DNA of 51,912 bases from 4572-123 sp964418755. GTDB taxonomy: Bacteria; Desulfobacterota; Desulfobacteria; Desulfobacterales; 4572-123. This document shows, one piece after another, positions 33,270 through 42,470 of the stretch (position 1 is the first letter of the stretch; every line of letters starts with the position of its first letter). The DNA is taken from NCBI GenBank assembly GCA_964418755.1, contig CAYQNS010000006.1, forward strand, positions 1 to 51,912, read 5' to 3'. The notes under the pieces are model-generated. The model was given only the letters and a program-made list of their open reading frames with translations. It ran no database searches and was not told the origin of the DNA. The position numbers were made by a program, and so were the translations under genes.

Positions 33270-35312
33270 TCACCTAATATTCGCCTTAGCTTTTATTTTT
33301 TCCGGCGAATTATGGAAACGTATATATTTCGCTGTTTCATAATAGCCACTACACAACTGTTCTAAATCGGTCGAAACTTTTGGAAACTCGTCTATTACAT
33401 TTTTTCTTGGTGTTTCAGAATAGATTTGATGTAATCTTTTGTTGGTTCCGGATGCCGTCATTGCAAAAACAAACTTATCTCCGATAAGGCCTATTTCCGG
33501 TCCCTTTTTATGTTTAATAGTAAATGCATACCGATTATTGTCATAAGTATCATCCAATAAATCCCGACCAAATGTTGAGTTTACATAAGGTATTGACGCA
33601 ATTCCGGCAATTGTGGGGAGAAGATCTACCTCACTTGCAACCTTGTTAAATGATTGCCCTTCTTTGATTAAACAGGGCGCATAAATTAATAACGGCACAT
33701 GATACCTGTTAAGTAAAAGCTGGTTTTCTGCCTTAAACATATGTGAAGCATTTCTAACCAGGCCGTGATCACCAAAAAAAACAAATATCGTATTATTGAA
33801 GTAAGATTCTTTCTTTGCATTTTCTAGAAAGATACCCAGGCTATGGTCCATAAACCTAAAAGCATTAAAAGCTGCAACAGATCTGAATCCATATTTCACG
33901 ACCTCATCCTCATCGGCTGCTAAAACCTTAAACCCCCTGTTATCATCCGGTATAGTATAAGGTTTATGGTTCCCGGATGTTTGAATTATTGCAAAAAAAG
34001 ATTTGCTTTTCTTTTTTCTAAATACTTTATTTGCTTCTTCAAAAAGATTAAGATCACTAATACCCCACACGTCTACACTAGGAGATGAATAACTACCCTC
34101 TTCAAAAATATGCAGATCTGGTATGTTGTGTAAAAGTAATCCGCGTATTTCTCCCCAGTTTGCACTTCCGCCGAGAAAATAATATTTATCATAACCTTTA
34201 AAAGCGTTGATAATGGTATGTTGCCTTACTACCAAAGGATTTCTGGAAGAGGTTTTATTCAATTCAACATCAGGTATTCCTGTCACTGCCGTAAAAACAG
34301 ATCGTGCCGTTCCGCCATGAGGTGTATAGAAGCGTTTAAAAAGCAGTGAATTATTGACTAAAGCATCAAAGTGTGGAGTCGGGTTCAAGGGGTTGCCTGA
34401 GATACCCGTTTTATAATAAGTAAAAGATTCCAAAAAAACCATTATGATATTAGGTTTACCTGATTTATGGTTGCCCCTATCAGTTGTCCTGATAAAATTT
34501 AAACCTTTTTTGTCCAATTCCTTGACCCCTAAATATGGAGCAATCGTATCATAATACTTTCTCACCGTTTTTTCGTCATATTTCACATCTTTGTTTTTAT
34601 AAGTATCAATAAAATAAAGTACCGGATTAAGCGATACTGCGGATGCAAATTCATATGTAGAAAAAAATGCATCACTCCATCGCAATGGGTAATAGGCAAA
34701 CTTTCCATATATCCCAAACAGATAAAGGAAAACAAAACAAATTGTTATAATGATAGTATTCCATTTCCCCATTTTTGCATATTTTCGGTGGAATAATTGT
34801 GATATCACTACTTTGATGATAAAGGCGTATCCTATTATTAATAATATTAAAACAGTTGATATCCAAAAAGCAGGATAGCTTTCAGATACCATTTGCAACG
34901 ATTCTTTCAGATTATAAAAAAATCTAAGCACAGTTGCATCCACCCGACTTTCAAGATATTCATAATGTCCTAAATCTAAAAAATAAAAAAACAGGATAAT
35001 AGAATTCACTATTGTTAAATATATGCTCCAAAGTCTCCTGCCGAATGTTGTATCAAATATTGCAACTGTTTTAATCCATGCAAAAAGCAAGATCGGCAAA
35101 TGAATGAACAATGCTAGCCGCATGTCGAATTTAAACCCTATATAAAAAGACTTAAACAAAATATGATTAGGAATACTATCTTCAGGAGTATTGAATGCGG
35201 TCCAGAAAATCATGCGGAAAACTGTAAAAATTAACACGTTTATAAATATGCTGATAACTAAAAATCTTATCAATTGCGGCAATCTACTAAATCGTGGAAC
35301 AACTAATTTCAT
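33270..35312 (-). CDS. LtaS-like membrane sulfatase/phosphotransferase
   Basis: A 680-residue protein with five N-terminal helices (about residues 10-215) and a periplasmic alkaline-phosphatase-superfamily domain. NIIMVFLESF (about 290) supplies a metal-binding Glu, HGGTARSVFTAVTG has the nucleophilic Thr, and FFGDHGLVRN (about 510) the metal-binding Asp and His. LtaS-type enzymes move glycerol phosphate from phosphatidylglycerol; in Gram-negatives OpgB and related proteins modify periplasmic glycans. Here the neighbour genes suggest LPS or glycan decoration (inference). Start may be ATG 35312 or TTG 35318, the latter with AGAGG at the better distance. Confidence 0.8.
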   Translation of the reverse strand: MKLVVPRFSRLPQLIRFLVISIFINVLIFTVFRMIFWTAFNTPEDSIPNHILFKSFYIGFKFDMRLALFIHLPILLFAWIKTVAIFDTTFGRRLWSIYLTIVNSIILFFYFLDLGHYEYLESRVDATVLRFFYNLKESLQMVSESYPAFWISTVLILLIIGYAFIIKVVISQLFHRKYAKMGKWNTIIITICFVFLYLFGIYGKFAYYPLRWSDAFFSTYEFASAVSLNPVLYFIDTYKNKDVKYDEKTVRKYYDTIAPYLGVKELDKKGLNFIRTTDRGNHKSGKPNIIMVFLESFTYYKTGISGNPLNPTPHFDALVNNSLLFKRFYTPHGGTARSVFTAVTGIPDVELNKTSSRNPLVVRQHTIINAFKGYDKYYFLGGSANWGEIRGLLLHNIPDLHIFEEGSYSSPSVDVWGISDLNLFEEANKVFRKKKSKSFFAIIQTSGNHKPYTIPDDNRGFKVLAADEDEVVKYGFRSVAAFNAFRFMDHSLGIFLENAKKESYFNNTIFVFFGDHGLVRNASHMFKAENQLLLNRYHVPLLIYAPCLIKEGQSFNKVASEVDLLPTIAGIASIPYVNSTFGRDLLDDTYDNNRYAFTIKHKKGPEIGLIGDKFVFAMTASGTNKRLHQIYSETPRKNVIDEFPKVSTDLEQLCSGYYETAKYIRFHNSPEKIKAKANIR

Positions 35313-35384
35313 TTTCAATATACCTCTGATATATTTTTTTCTATTTATTTAAAACAAACACCAATATTAGGTCAGACTATTACA

Positions 35385-35945
35385 TTAATCATAACTGTGA
35401 AACCTGGGAATATAATTTTTTAGAAACATGCCTTTTTTACTGCCCGCACTGAAACTGCTTTTATACAATATTAACCTGGACGCGCACCTTGCTTGATCGT
35501 TTGGCCAACCTTCATATTCAATCCTGTATATGGCCGAGAAAAGAACCGCTCTTCCCTCACCATGATGGCAATGGATAAGGACCGGTCTGTTTTTGTTATC
35601 ATCCATGATATTAAGAAATGCTTTTACAGTTTCTTTATCGGGCACTTGTTTTGAAGGTACATTAAAGTGACGCACTTCCATTTTAGCAAGGGCGGCATGC
35701 TCATTTTTTACCTTTTCGTCAAGCTTTCGCAAATCTATTACTGTTTTAATTTTATATTTTTGAATTTTATTTTCCAGTGCTTCTATCGGCATTGCTCCGG
35801 AACGATAAACTTCGTTTTCAGTTACCGTAAAAAAACGATGTTCAAAAATTGTCCAATAGCCATAACCTGCGCCTGCTATTAATGCCGCGACACACAAGAC
35901 AACAGAACACCATATACCAAGGCGGCGTATTTTTGACTTTTTCAT
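35385..35945 (-). CDS. Membrane-anchored DSP-type phosphatase
   Basis: A 186-residue protein with one N-terminal helix (about 10-32) and a periplasm- or cytoplasm-facing dual-specificity phosphatase domain. VYRSGAM and KIKTVIDLRK are family landmarks; the active site PVLIHCHHGEGRAV holds Cys126 and Arg132 (HC-x5-R). It is the intact paralogue of the frameshifted gene at 24715-25273. Such proteins lie beside LPS genes in many Proteobacteria; substrate may be lipid A or another phospholipid, and this is inference. It lies between lpxK and the LtaS-like gene. Confidence 0.82.
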   Translation of the reverse strand: MKKSKIRRLGIWCSVVLCVAALIAGAGYGYWTIFEHRFFTVTENEVYRSGAMPIEALENKIQKYKIKTVIDLRKLDEKVKNEHAALAKMEVRHFNVPSKQVPDKETVKAFLNIMDDNKNRPVLIHCHHGEGRAVLFSAIYRIEYEGWPNDQARCASRLILYKSSFSAGSKKGMFLKNYIPRFHSYD

Positions 35946-36054
35946 TTAAAATTATACCTTTCCAACTTAATTATTTTTTTACTTAAGTAGAAAATACTAT
36001 CTTAAATAGTATCAAAGTAAACTATACTAAAAAACAGGTTAAATTTTTCTTTCT

Positions 36055-37194
36055 TTAAATTGCTTTAAGCCTGCCACTTATAAAAGTTTTAAAAGAATTC
36101 TTGTCTTTCCCAAATGATATTTTTATTTCGATTACTACAAGCTTTATAGGCCACTCTATTTTATGGGCAATCCTGACATAATCTTTTTCTGTTGTTAGGA
36201 TAAAATCTACATTCTTTGCCATTGCTGACTGCAACAGACCCGACAAATCAATATCAGAATATGAATGGTGATCCGGATATCCTACAAATCCCTTTATATT
36301 GCATGAAATTTTTTCAATTGATCTTTTAAAATCTTCATTTTGGGCAATGCCGGAAAAAGCGAAAACCCTTTTTCCTTTTAACATATTTATATCCAATAAT
36401 ATTTTTTTTGATACATCTATACAGGTTGTATCTTTATAACTATCTACGACTTTATGTATATGAGGTATATGTGTCGTACGATAAATCGGACGAGATAAAA
36501 TATACTTGTTAATACCTGTAAAAGATTCAATGAAACCTGAAGCAATATCTGTTCTGGTAAAGATAAATGCATGGCTGCGCGATAAAGAGGAGAGCGGTTC
36601 CCGCAGGCTGCCCCTTGGTAAAAGGTGAGAATTTCCGAAAGGACGCTTTGCATCCAAAAGTACCAGGTTAATATCACGTTGAAGCTTCAAATGTTGAAAA
36701 GCATCATCTAACACAATAACATCCGGATTAAATTTCTTTACAGCCTGCATCCCGGCTTCAAACCGATTTTTCCCCACAATTACAGGGATATTTTTTAACC
36801 TGCCGGCCAGCATGAACGGCTCATCACCTGCCTTTTCAGGTCCTATTAATATTGTTTTGCCGTTGCTTACAACCCCACCGGTTTTTTCCAGTTCGCCTTT
36901 ATATCCCCTGCTGATTACTGCAACCACATAACCAAGTTTTTGTACAAGTTCGGCCACATAGATAGTCATGGGCGTCTTGCCGGTGCCCCCCACGGTCAGG
37001 TTGCCTATGGAGATCACTTTGCACGGCAATCTTCCGGATTTTAAAATCCGCCTGTCAAATAGTGACACCCGCAGCCTGACTGCTCCTCCATAACAGATGG
37101 AGGCTATGTACAATAGATATCTCAACAGGAAAAAGGCATTTTGCCCCCTGCCCGCCACTACCGATTCTATCTGTTTATACAGCTGCGATCTCAT
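36055..37194 (-). CDS. lpxK: Tetraacyldisaccharide 4'-kinase LpxK
   Basis: A 379-residue inner-membrane kinase that puts the 4'-phosphate on the lipid A disaccharide. The Walker A region is ISIGNLTVGGTGKTP (about residues 62-76); SRGYKG, DDAFQHLKLQRD and LLPRGSLREP follow as in all LpxK. One N-terminal helix precedes them. TTEKDYVRIAHK lies near the C-terminus. It follows lptG by about 90 bases. A remnant of a different lpxK lies at 17440-17667. Confidence 0.95.
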   Translation of the reverse strand: MRSQLYKQIESVVAGRGQNAFFLLRYLLYIASICYGGAVRLRVSLFDRRILKSGRLPCKVISIGNLTVGGTGKTPMTIYVAELVQKLGYVVAVISRGYKGELEKTGGVVSNGKTILIGPEKAGDEPFMLAGRLKNIPVIVGKNRFEAGMQAVKKFNPDVIVLDDAFQHLKLQRDINLVLLDAKRPFGNSHLLPRGSLREPLSSLSRSHAFIFTRTDIASGFIESFTGINKYILSRPIYRTTHIPHIHKVVDSYKDTTCIDVSKKILLDINMLKGKRVFAFSGIAQNEDFKRSIEKISCNIKGFVGYPDHHSYSDIDLSGLLQSAMAKNVDFILTTEKDYVRIAHKIEWPIKLVVIEIKISFGKDKNSFKTFISGRLKAI

Positions 37195-37284
37195 GATTTA
37201 TCCATACAAACAGTGCCAGGCCCTTTTAAAAAAGCCATAATTTCATGCGTGCTTTTCCATGCAGTACTTTTTTCCCGGAGACAC

Positions 37285-38361
37285 CTATACATTTTTTTGC
37301 ACTAGAACTATTCCCATGCATAAGAAAACAAAATTTGCCAGCCATACGGAAATAAGAGGCGGTAAAATTCCGCCATAGCCCAGTGAAACGCAGAAGCTAT
37401 AGAAAATCCAGTACATAAAAGCGATGCTTATGCCCCATGCGATGCCGGTTGCAATCCCCTGCCCGCCTGTCTTTCGGGTCACGATACCGGCGCCTGCAAG
37501 ACACATGATAATACAGACAAAAGGAAAAGCAATTTTTGCCTGCAGGTCGACCCTGTAAGGAACGGCATCGTATCCGTCCGCTTCAATATCTCTGATATAT
37601 TTCAAAAGCTCAAAAAACCGCATCTCTTCCGATTTTTTAACCATTCGCTGAAGGCTCTCTCGGCTCAGGTCCAGAAGAACCGCCATTTCTTCATGAAATG
37701 CAACTTTATAGTCATCCCCCGCAGGGTTCGCAGCCTGCTCCATAACGCCGGAAAGAACCCATTTATCATCTCTCAGCTCCCCTTTTTCCGCATCGATTCT
37801 CTTTACCAATCTAAACTCCGGGTTAAAATAATTCACAGTAACGCCAAAAACCGTTTCCCTGGCCGGATTGTAATACTTTACATGAATAATTTTACCCTTA
37901 CCTCTAATCCATATATCTTTTTTTTTTGTAAAAACAGGCGCTTTTTTTTTAACTTCCCGAAGCCAGATATGATCGGCCCTGTTCATGGTAAACGGCACCA
38001 GCAGATCAGACAGAAAAAACAGACCGATGGAAAAGACAACACCCATAACCAGAATCGGCTTGAGCAGAAAGGCGACCCCGATACCGCTGCTTTTCAATGC
38101 CACGAGCTCATTGTTCTTACCCATCAAGCTCAGAACAATAATCACGGCCAGAAGGATTCCCAACGGGGCGATCTGGGCAACGATAAAGGGCGTTTTCATA
38201 ATAAAAAATTGCACTACATGGCTGAAAGGAACGCTCTGTTCGATAAAATTATCGATTTTTTCAAAAAAATCAACAGCCAGGTAGATTGCAATGACAACCA
38301 CAAGAACAACGCAAAAATATTTGAGTATCTCCCTTATAAGATATTTGTGAAGAATATACAT
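37285..38361 (-). CDS. lptG: LPS export system permease LptG
   Basis: A 358-residue permease of the LptB2FG transporter, which extracts LPS from the inner membrane. It has three helices on each side of a periplasmic jellyroll domain (about residues 130-265). LGILLAVIIVLSLMGKNNEL contains the coupling helix (ELVALKSSGI), and a C-terminal GGILPPLISVW is typical. It is encoded just after lptF. LptG is told from LptF by gene order and by similarity seen in the first helix; the two are close. Confidence 0.9.
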   Translation of the reverse strand: MYILHKYLIREILKYFCVVLVVVIAIYLAVDFFEKIDNFIEQSVPFSHVVQFFIMKTPFIVAQIAPLGILLAVIIVLSLMGKNNELVALKSSGIGVAFLLKPILVMGVVFSIGLFFLSDLLVPFTMNRADHIWLREVKKKAPVFTKKKDIWIRGKGKIIHVKYYNPARETVFGVTVNYFNPEFRLVKRIDAEKGELRDDKWVLSGVMEQAANPAGDDYKVAFHEEMAVLLDLSRESLQRMVKKSEEMRFFELLKYIRDIEADGYDAVPYRVDLQAKIAFPFVCIIMCLAGAGIVTRKTGGQGIATGIAWGISIAFMYWIFYSFCVSLGYGGILPPLISVWLANFVFLCMGIVLVQKNV

Positions 38362-38385
38362 TGGACCCTATATCACCAGCAACGG

Positions 38386-39543
38386 TCAGCTTTGACGCTG
38401 TCGGAAAACAGTTATTTTTATCGGGCGCTCCCCGGCCACCCGAACCAGCAGATAGATTCCGATCCCCCCGAAGATAACATTGGGCGCCCACATGCCTATC
38501 AGTGGAGGGTAGATGCCTGATTCCCCGAATATCAATCCGGCGGAAAGAAGCATATAATACAGTAAAAAGAAAATCAGCCCCGTTCCCAACCCGGAGGAAG
38601 TTTGACGTTTTTGGGATTGAATCCCTAACGGAACCGCCAGAATGCCCAGGGCCAGGCAGGCAAATGGAATGGAAAATTTTCGGTGCAATTCCAGAAGCAT
38701 TTCATAATAATGGTCATCTTCGGGATTTGACTGCCGGATATAACGCCGCAGTTCACCAAGGCTCATCTCTTTTTTCCCCTTTGATGCCTTTTTTATTTGA
38801 GATGCCGCTCCTTTCAGATCCAACTTTATATCATAGGTATCAAAAGAAATGGTATGGACCGAGCGGTTCTTCAGTTCCACCTGACTGATAATACCATTAA
38901 ACAGCCTCAATTGAAAAATCAGCTCACCCGGATCACCGAAAAGTCTTCCTTCAGGTGCCACTATCGATGTGGCAAGCGTGCTTTTTGCCCTGGAGTCTTC
39001 GATAAAAACATTCCTTAACATACCGTGGCTCTTATCAATATTGCCGACATACAGCACAACGCCCTTAAAACGGTCGTTGAACTTTCTTTCCTGAATACCC
39101 GCATTGAGGTTGGACGTGGCCACGCGCACCGTCATTTCCTTAAAAGCCGTCCGCCCCCAGGGCATTCCCCATACGGTCATGAAAACCGTGAGCAGACAGC
39201 CGGCAAGGCAGAAAAAAAGGACCGGCACGGTCATGCGGTAAAGGCTGGCGCCACTGGCTTTAAGCGCAAGAATTTCGTTATCATTGGACAACTTTAAAAA
39301 AGTCAGCAGAACCGACATCATAATCGCCATGGGAATGACAAAAACCAGAAAATCAGGAATGGAATACGCCAGCAGAAGAAGGAGATATACAACACTGATC
39401 TTGTAGTTGACAATCAGATTGGTGATATCGAGAATACGCGCCATCAAAAAAACAAACGTAAAAAAAAACAGGTTTATAATAAAGGGGAAAAACATCTCCT
39501 TTAATATATACCGGTTGATTATGGTATTGATACGCATATGCAT
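38386..39543 (-). CDS. lptF: LPS export system permease LptF
   Basis: A 385-residue partner of LptG in LptB2FG. It starts NRYILKEMFFPF and has the coupling helix LSNDNEILALKASGASLYRM (about residues 88-107), a periplasmic jellyroll domain and three C-terminal helices with IYPPLIGMWAPN. There is a second ATG at 39537 two codons in. lptB, lptC and lptA are not in the window. It follows msbA by about 15 bases. Confidence 0.9.
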   Translation of the reverse strand: MHMRINTIINRYILKEMFFPFIINLFFFTFVFLMARILDITNLIVNYKISVVYLLLLLAYSIPDFLVFVIPMAIMMSVLLTFLKLSNDNEILALKASGASLYRMTVPVLFFCLAGCLLTVFMTVWGMPWGRTAFKEMTVRVATSNLNAGIQERKFNDRFKGVVLYVGNIDKSHGMLRNVFIEDSRAKSTLATSIVAPEGRLFGDPGELIFQLRLFNGIISQVELKNRSVHTISFDTYDIKLDLKGAASQIKKASKGKKEMSLGELRRYIRQSNPEDDHYYEMLLELHRKFSIPFACLALGILAVPLGIQSQKRQTSSGLGTGLIFFLLYYMLLSAGLIFGESGIYPPLIGMWAPNVIFGGIGIYLLVRVAGERPIKITVFRQRQS

Positions 39544-39558
39544 CTGACGGCCGAATGG

Positions 39559-41322
39559 TTAACGGTCAATTGCTTTTCCGTTTACAAACTGCATCCCATG
39601 CAGTTTATGGTACTCACCCTTGATGGCCATGAGCTCTTCATGGGTACCCTCTTCAATAATTTTTCCACCGACAATAACCACGATCCGATCGGCATAAGCA
39701 ATGGTGGACAGCCGGTGGGCAATCACAAAGGTGGTGCGCCCCCTCATCAAATTTTCCAAAGCCTTCTGCACCAGCATTTCAGATTCGGTGTCCAGAGCCG
39801 AGGTTGCCTCGTCCAGAATCAGAATCGAAGCATCTTTTAAAAGCGCTCTGGCGATGCAGAGCCGCTGTTTTTCCCCGCCGGAAAGACGTCCGCCAAGTTC
39901 GCCGATATTGGTCTCATACCCCTGCGGAAAATTCCGGATAAATTCATCGGCATAGGCGGCCCTTGCGGCACTTTCAATCTCTTCAACCGAGGCATTCCGG
40001 TTGCCGTAAGCAATATTGTTACGAATGGTATCATTGAAAAGGATAGGCTCCTGGGTCACAACGGCAATCTGGTCCCGCAGCGACTTTATGGAAGCTTTGC
40101 GCACATCCACCCCGTCAATCCGGACAGCACCCCGGCAGGCATCGTAAAATCGGGGAATCAAATTGACCAGGGTGGTTTTTCCCCCGCCGCTCATTCCCAC
40201 CAGTGCGATCACCTCCCCGGCCCCTGCATGGAGCCGGATATTTTCAAGCACCGGCTTTTCGTTATATTTAAACGAAACATTATCAAAAACCACGCCGTGA
40301 GGTATAGATGGAATAATCAACGGGTCGGCAGTCTCCTCAATATCCGCTTTTGTTTCGATAATATCAAATACCCGGTCGGTTGCCGCCAGGCCTCTTTGTA
40401 TTATATTGTTCAGCTTACTCAATTTTTTTATAGGTTGGTAGAGCATGATCACAGCCGCTAGAAAACTGACAAAGGTTCCGGTGGAATATTTGCCGGAGAT
40501 CACATTTGCCCCCCCATAAAAAATAACAAAGGCCACACCGACGCCTCCCAGCATCTCCATTACCGGCGATGAAAGAGATTTGACCCTCACTTCCTTCATT
40601 TCAAGCCTGAACAGACGCCTGGTTTTTTTAAAAAACCTCTCTTTCTCATAAGATTCCATGCCGAAAGCTTTCACGATTTTGTTCCCGGCAAAAGTTTCAT
40701 GGAGAAAAGCACTAATATCCGCCATGGTTTCCTGACAGCCACTGCTGTATTTGCGCACCTTTCGGCCGAATATAACAATGGGATAAAAGGCAATGGGCAA
40801 AACCAAAAAGGCAAACAGAGCCAACTCCCATATCTGGTAAAAAATCACAAAAACAAGCCCGATGATGGTAAAACAATCTCTCAGGGAACCGGTAACGGCA
40901 TTGGACACCATATTCCTGACAATATTCACATCATAGGTAATCCGGGACATCAGGACCCCGGTCTTCTCCTGTTGGAAAAAAGAGAGCGGTAGATCCTGAA
41001 TCCGGTTATACAGTCTGTTTCGCAATTGTCGGATGATATCCTGTCCGACATAACTCATGAGATACTGTTGTCCGAACATTCCAAGGCATCTTAAAAAATA
41101 TACTATCAATACGGCCACAGGAATTAGTGTAAGCATGCGGGCATCTTTATTGATAAAAACATCATCAAGGGCCGGCTTTATCAAATAGGCAGTGGCGGCA
41201 GTTGAAGCGGACATGATCATCATGCAGACGGTTGCCAGTAAAAGCTTGAACCAGCTCTCCTTAACCAGCAGCAGAAGCTGTCTGTGACGGTTCTCAAATT
41301 TTAAATTTACTCTCTTTTTCAT
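39559..41322 (-). CDS. msbA: Lipid A export ATP-binding/permease protein MsbA
   Basis: A 587-residue half-transporter with six helices (about 15-320) fused to an ABC ATPase. Walker A is GMSGGGKTTL, the signature is LSGGEKQRLCIARALL, and Walker B with D-loop is ILILDEATSALD. It flips core-lipid A across the inner membrane as a homodimer. LFNDTIRNNIAYG and IVVIVGGKIIEEGTH are MsbA-like. It lies between lpxB and lptF in the same operon. Confidence 0.92.
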   Translation of the reverse strand: MKKRVNLKFENRHRQLLLLVKESWFKLLLATVCMMIMSASTAATAYLIKPALDDVFINKDARMLTLIPVAVLIVYFLRCLGMFGQQYLMSYVGQDIIRQLRNRLYNRIQDLPLSFFQQEKTGVLMSRITYDVNIVRNMVSNAVTGSLRDCFTIIGLVFVIFYQIWELALFAFLVLPIAFYPIVIFGRKVRKYSSGCQETMADISAFLHETFAGNKIVKAFGMESYEKERFFKKTRRLFRLEMKEVRVKSLSSPVMEMLGGVGVAFVIFYGGANVISGKYSTGTFVSFLAAVIMLYQPIKKLSKLNNIIQRGLAATDRVFDIIETKADIEETADPLIIPSIPHGVVFDNVSFKYNEKPVLENIRLHAGAGEVIALVGMSGGGKTTLVNLIPRFYDACRGAVRIDGVDVRKASIKSLRDQIAVVTQEPILFNDTIRNNIAYGNRNASVEEIESAARAAYADEFIRNFPQGYETNIGELGGRLSGGEKQRLCIARALLKDASILILDEATSALDTESEMLVQKALENLMRGRTTFVIAHRLSTIAYADRIVVIVGGKIIEEGTHEELMAIKGEYHKLHGMQFVNGKAIDR

Positions 41323-41323
41323 A

Positions 41324-42466
41324 TTAGTACATCATTTTATCGGCGATATCGGCTACTCTCACCGAAGCGCCCGGTGAGCCCAAAGTGTCTCTGACGTCGC
41401 CCAGTTCGGAGATCACCTTTTCCAGATATTGCCTGTCATTTAACATTTCTGCCGTCACATCTGCAATCTTGTCGGCTGTGGCATCGCCCTGCAGCAGTTC
41501 GGGCACAACCCGGCGGCCGGCAATAAGGTTGACAAGACTGACGGTGTCCACCTTTATCAGTGCCCGGCCCAGCCAGTAAGTCAGCGGTGACACCTTATAA
41601 ATGATAACAAGCGGGGTTCCGGCCAGGGCTGCTTGCAGGGTAACCGTACCGGAAGCGGCAATGACCAGAGAGCTTTGCTGAAATATTTTCCCTACGCCCT
41701 GACAAATGGTCTCATAGCAGTCTGCGTCAGAAGCCTGTGATATAATCTTTTCGATTGATTCTTTTTCCACGGACGGCGCAACAGATACAATAAATTTTAC
41801 GTTTCCTGCCCGCTCTCGGATAAGCCGGGCAGCATCCAGCATAACCGGCAGGTGGCGGGCGATTTCCCTGTCACGTGAGCCCGGAAGAAGGCCGATGGTC
41901 CGATCAGCACCGGCGTGGCATACCGGTTTTTGTGTAAAATCATCCCCACGGCTATCCAGCAACGGATGCCCTACAAAAGTAACCGGAATATTTTGTGACT
42001 TAAAAAATTCTTCTTCAAACGGCAGGATTACAGCAACATGGTCCACCAGTTTCCGAATCTTTTTAACCCGTCCCGACCGCCAGGCCCAAACCTGGGGACT
42101 GATATAGTAAAGCACGGGCACACCGAGTCGCTTGGCCAAGGTGGCAACACGCAGGTTAAAATCAGGGAAATCGATCAATATCAGAAGATCCGGCTTCAGG
42201 GCTTTAAGAAGTCGTTTCGCAGCAGCCATCCCTTTTATGAGGCTCGGCAGTTTGGCCAACACCTCGGTTATCCCTACCACAGCCAGCGTTGAGGCATCCA
42301 CAAGAATCCTGACCCCGGCGGCCTTCATGGCCTGCCCCCCGATCCCGCAAAAAAAAAGATTCGATTTTTTTTCTTGCATGGCGCGGACGAGATTGGCTCC
42401 ATGAAGATCACCCGAGGCCTCTCCGGCAATAATCATCACACATTGCTGCCGCGTCGACTGCTGCAT
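41324..42466 (-). CDS. lpxB: Lipid-A-disaccharide synthase LpxB
   Basis: A GT19 enzyme of about 380 residues joining UDP-diacylglucosamine and lipid X. MIIAGEASGDLHGANLVRAM at the start, LIDFPDFNLRVATLAKRLGV, YYISPQVWAWRSGRVKKI and LLPGSRDREI are all diagnostic. ATG 42466 lies within five bases of the end of the preceding gene and fits the family start; the longer frame to 42505 is unlikely. It overlaps none but is clearly in the same transcript. Confidence 0.95.
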   Translation of the reverse strand: MQQSTRQQCVMIIAGEASGDLHGANLVRAMQEKKSNLFFCGIGGQAMKAAGVRILVDASTLAVVGITEVLAKLPSLIKGMAAAKRLLKALKPDLLILIDFPDFNLRVATLAKRLGVPVLYYISPQVWAWRSGRVKKIRKLVDHVAVILPFEEEFFKSQNIPVTFVGHPLLDSRGDDFTQKPVCHAGADRTIGLLPGSRDREIARHLPVMLDAARLIRERAGNVKFIVSVAPSVEKESIEKIISQASDADCYETICQGVGKIFQQSSLVIAASGTVTLQAALAGTPLVIIYKVSPLTYWLGRALIKVDTVSLVNLIAGRRVVPELLQGDATADKIADVTAEMLNDRQYLEKVISELGDVRDTLGSPGASVRVADIADKMMY

Positions 42467-42470
42467 AAAT

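Noticed and set aside
37693..38520. Plus-strand 275-codon frame
   Set aside because: Antisense to lptG and lptF, with composition typical of a shadow frame.
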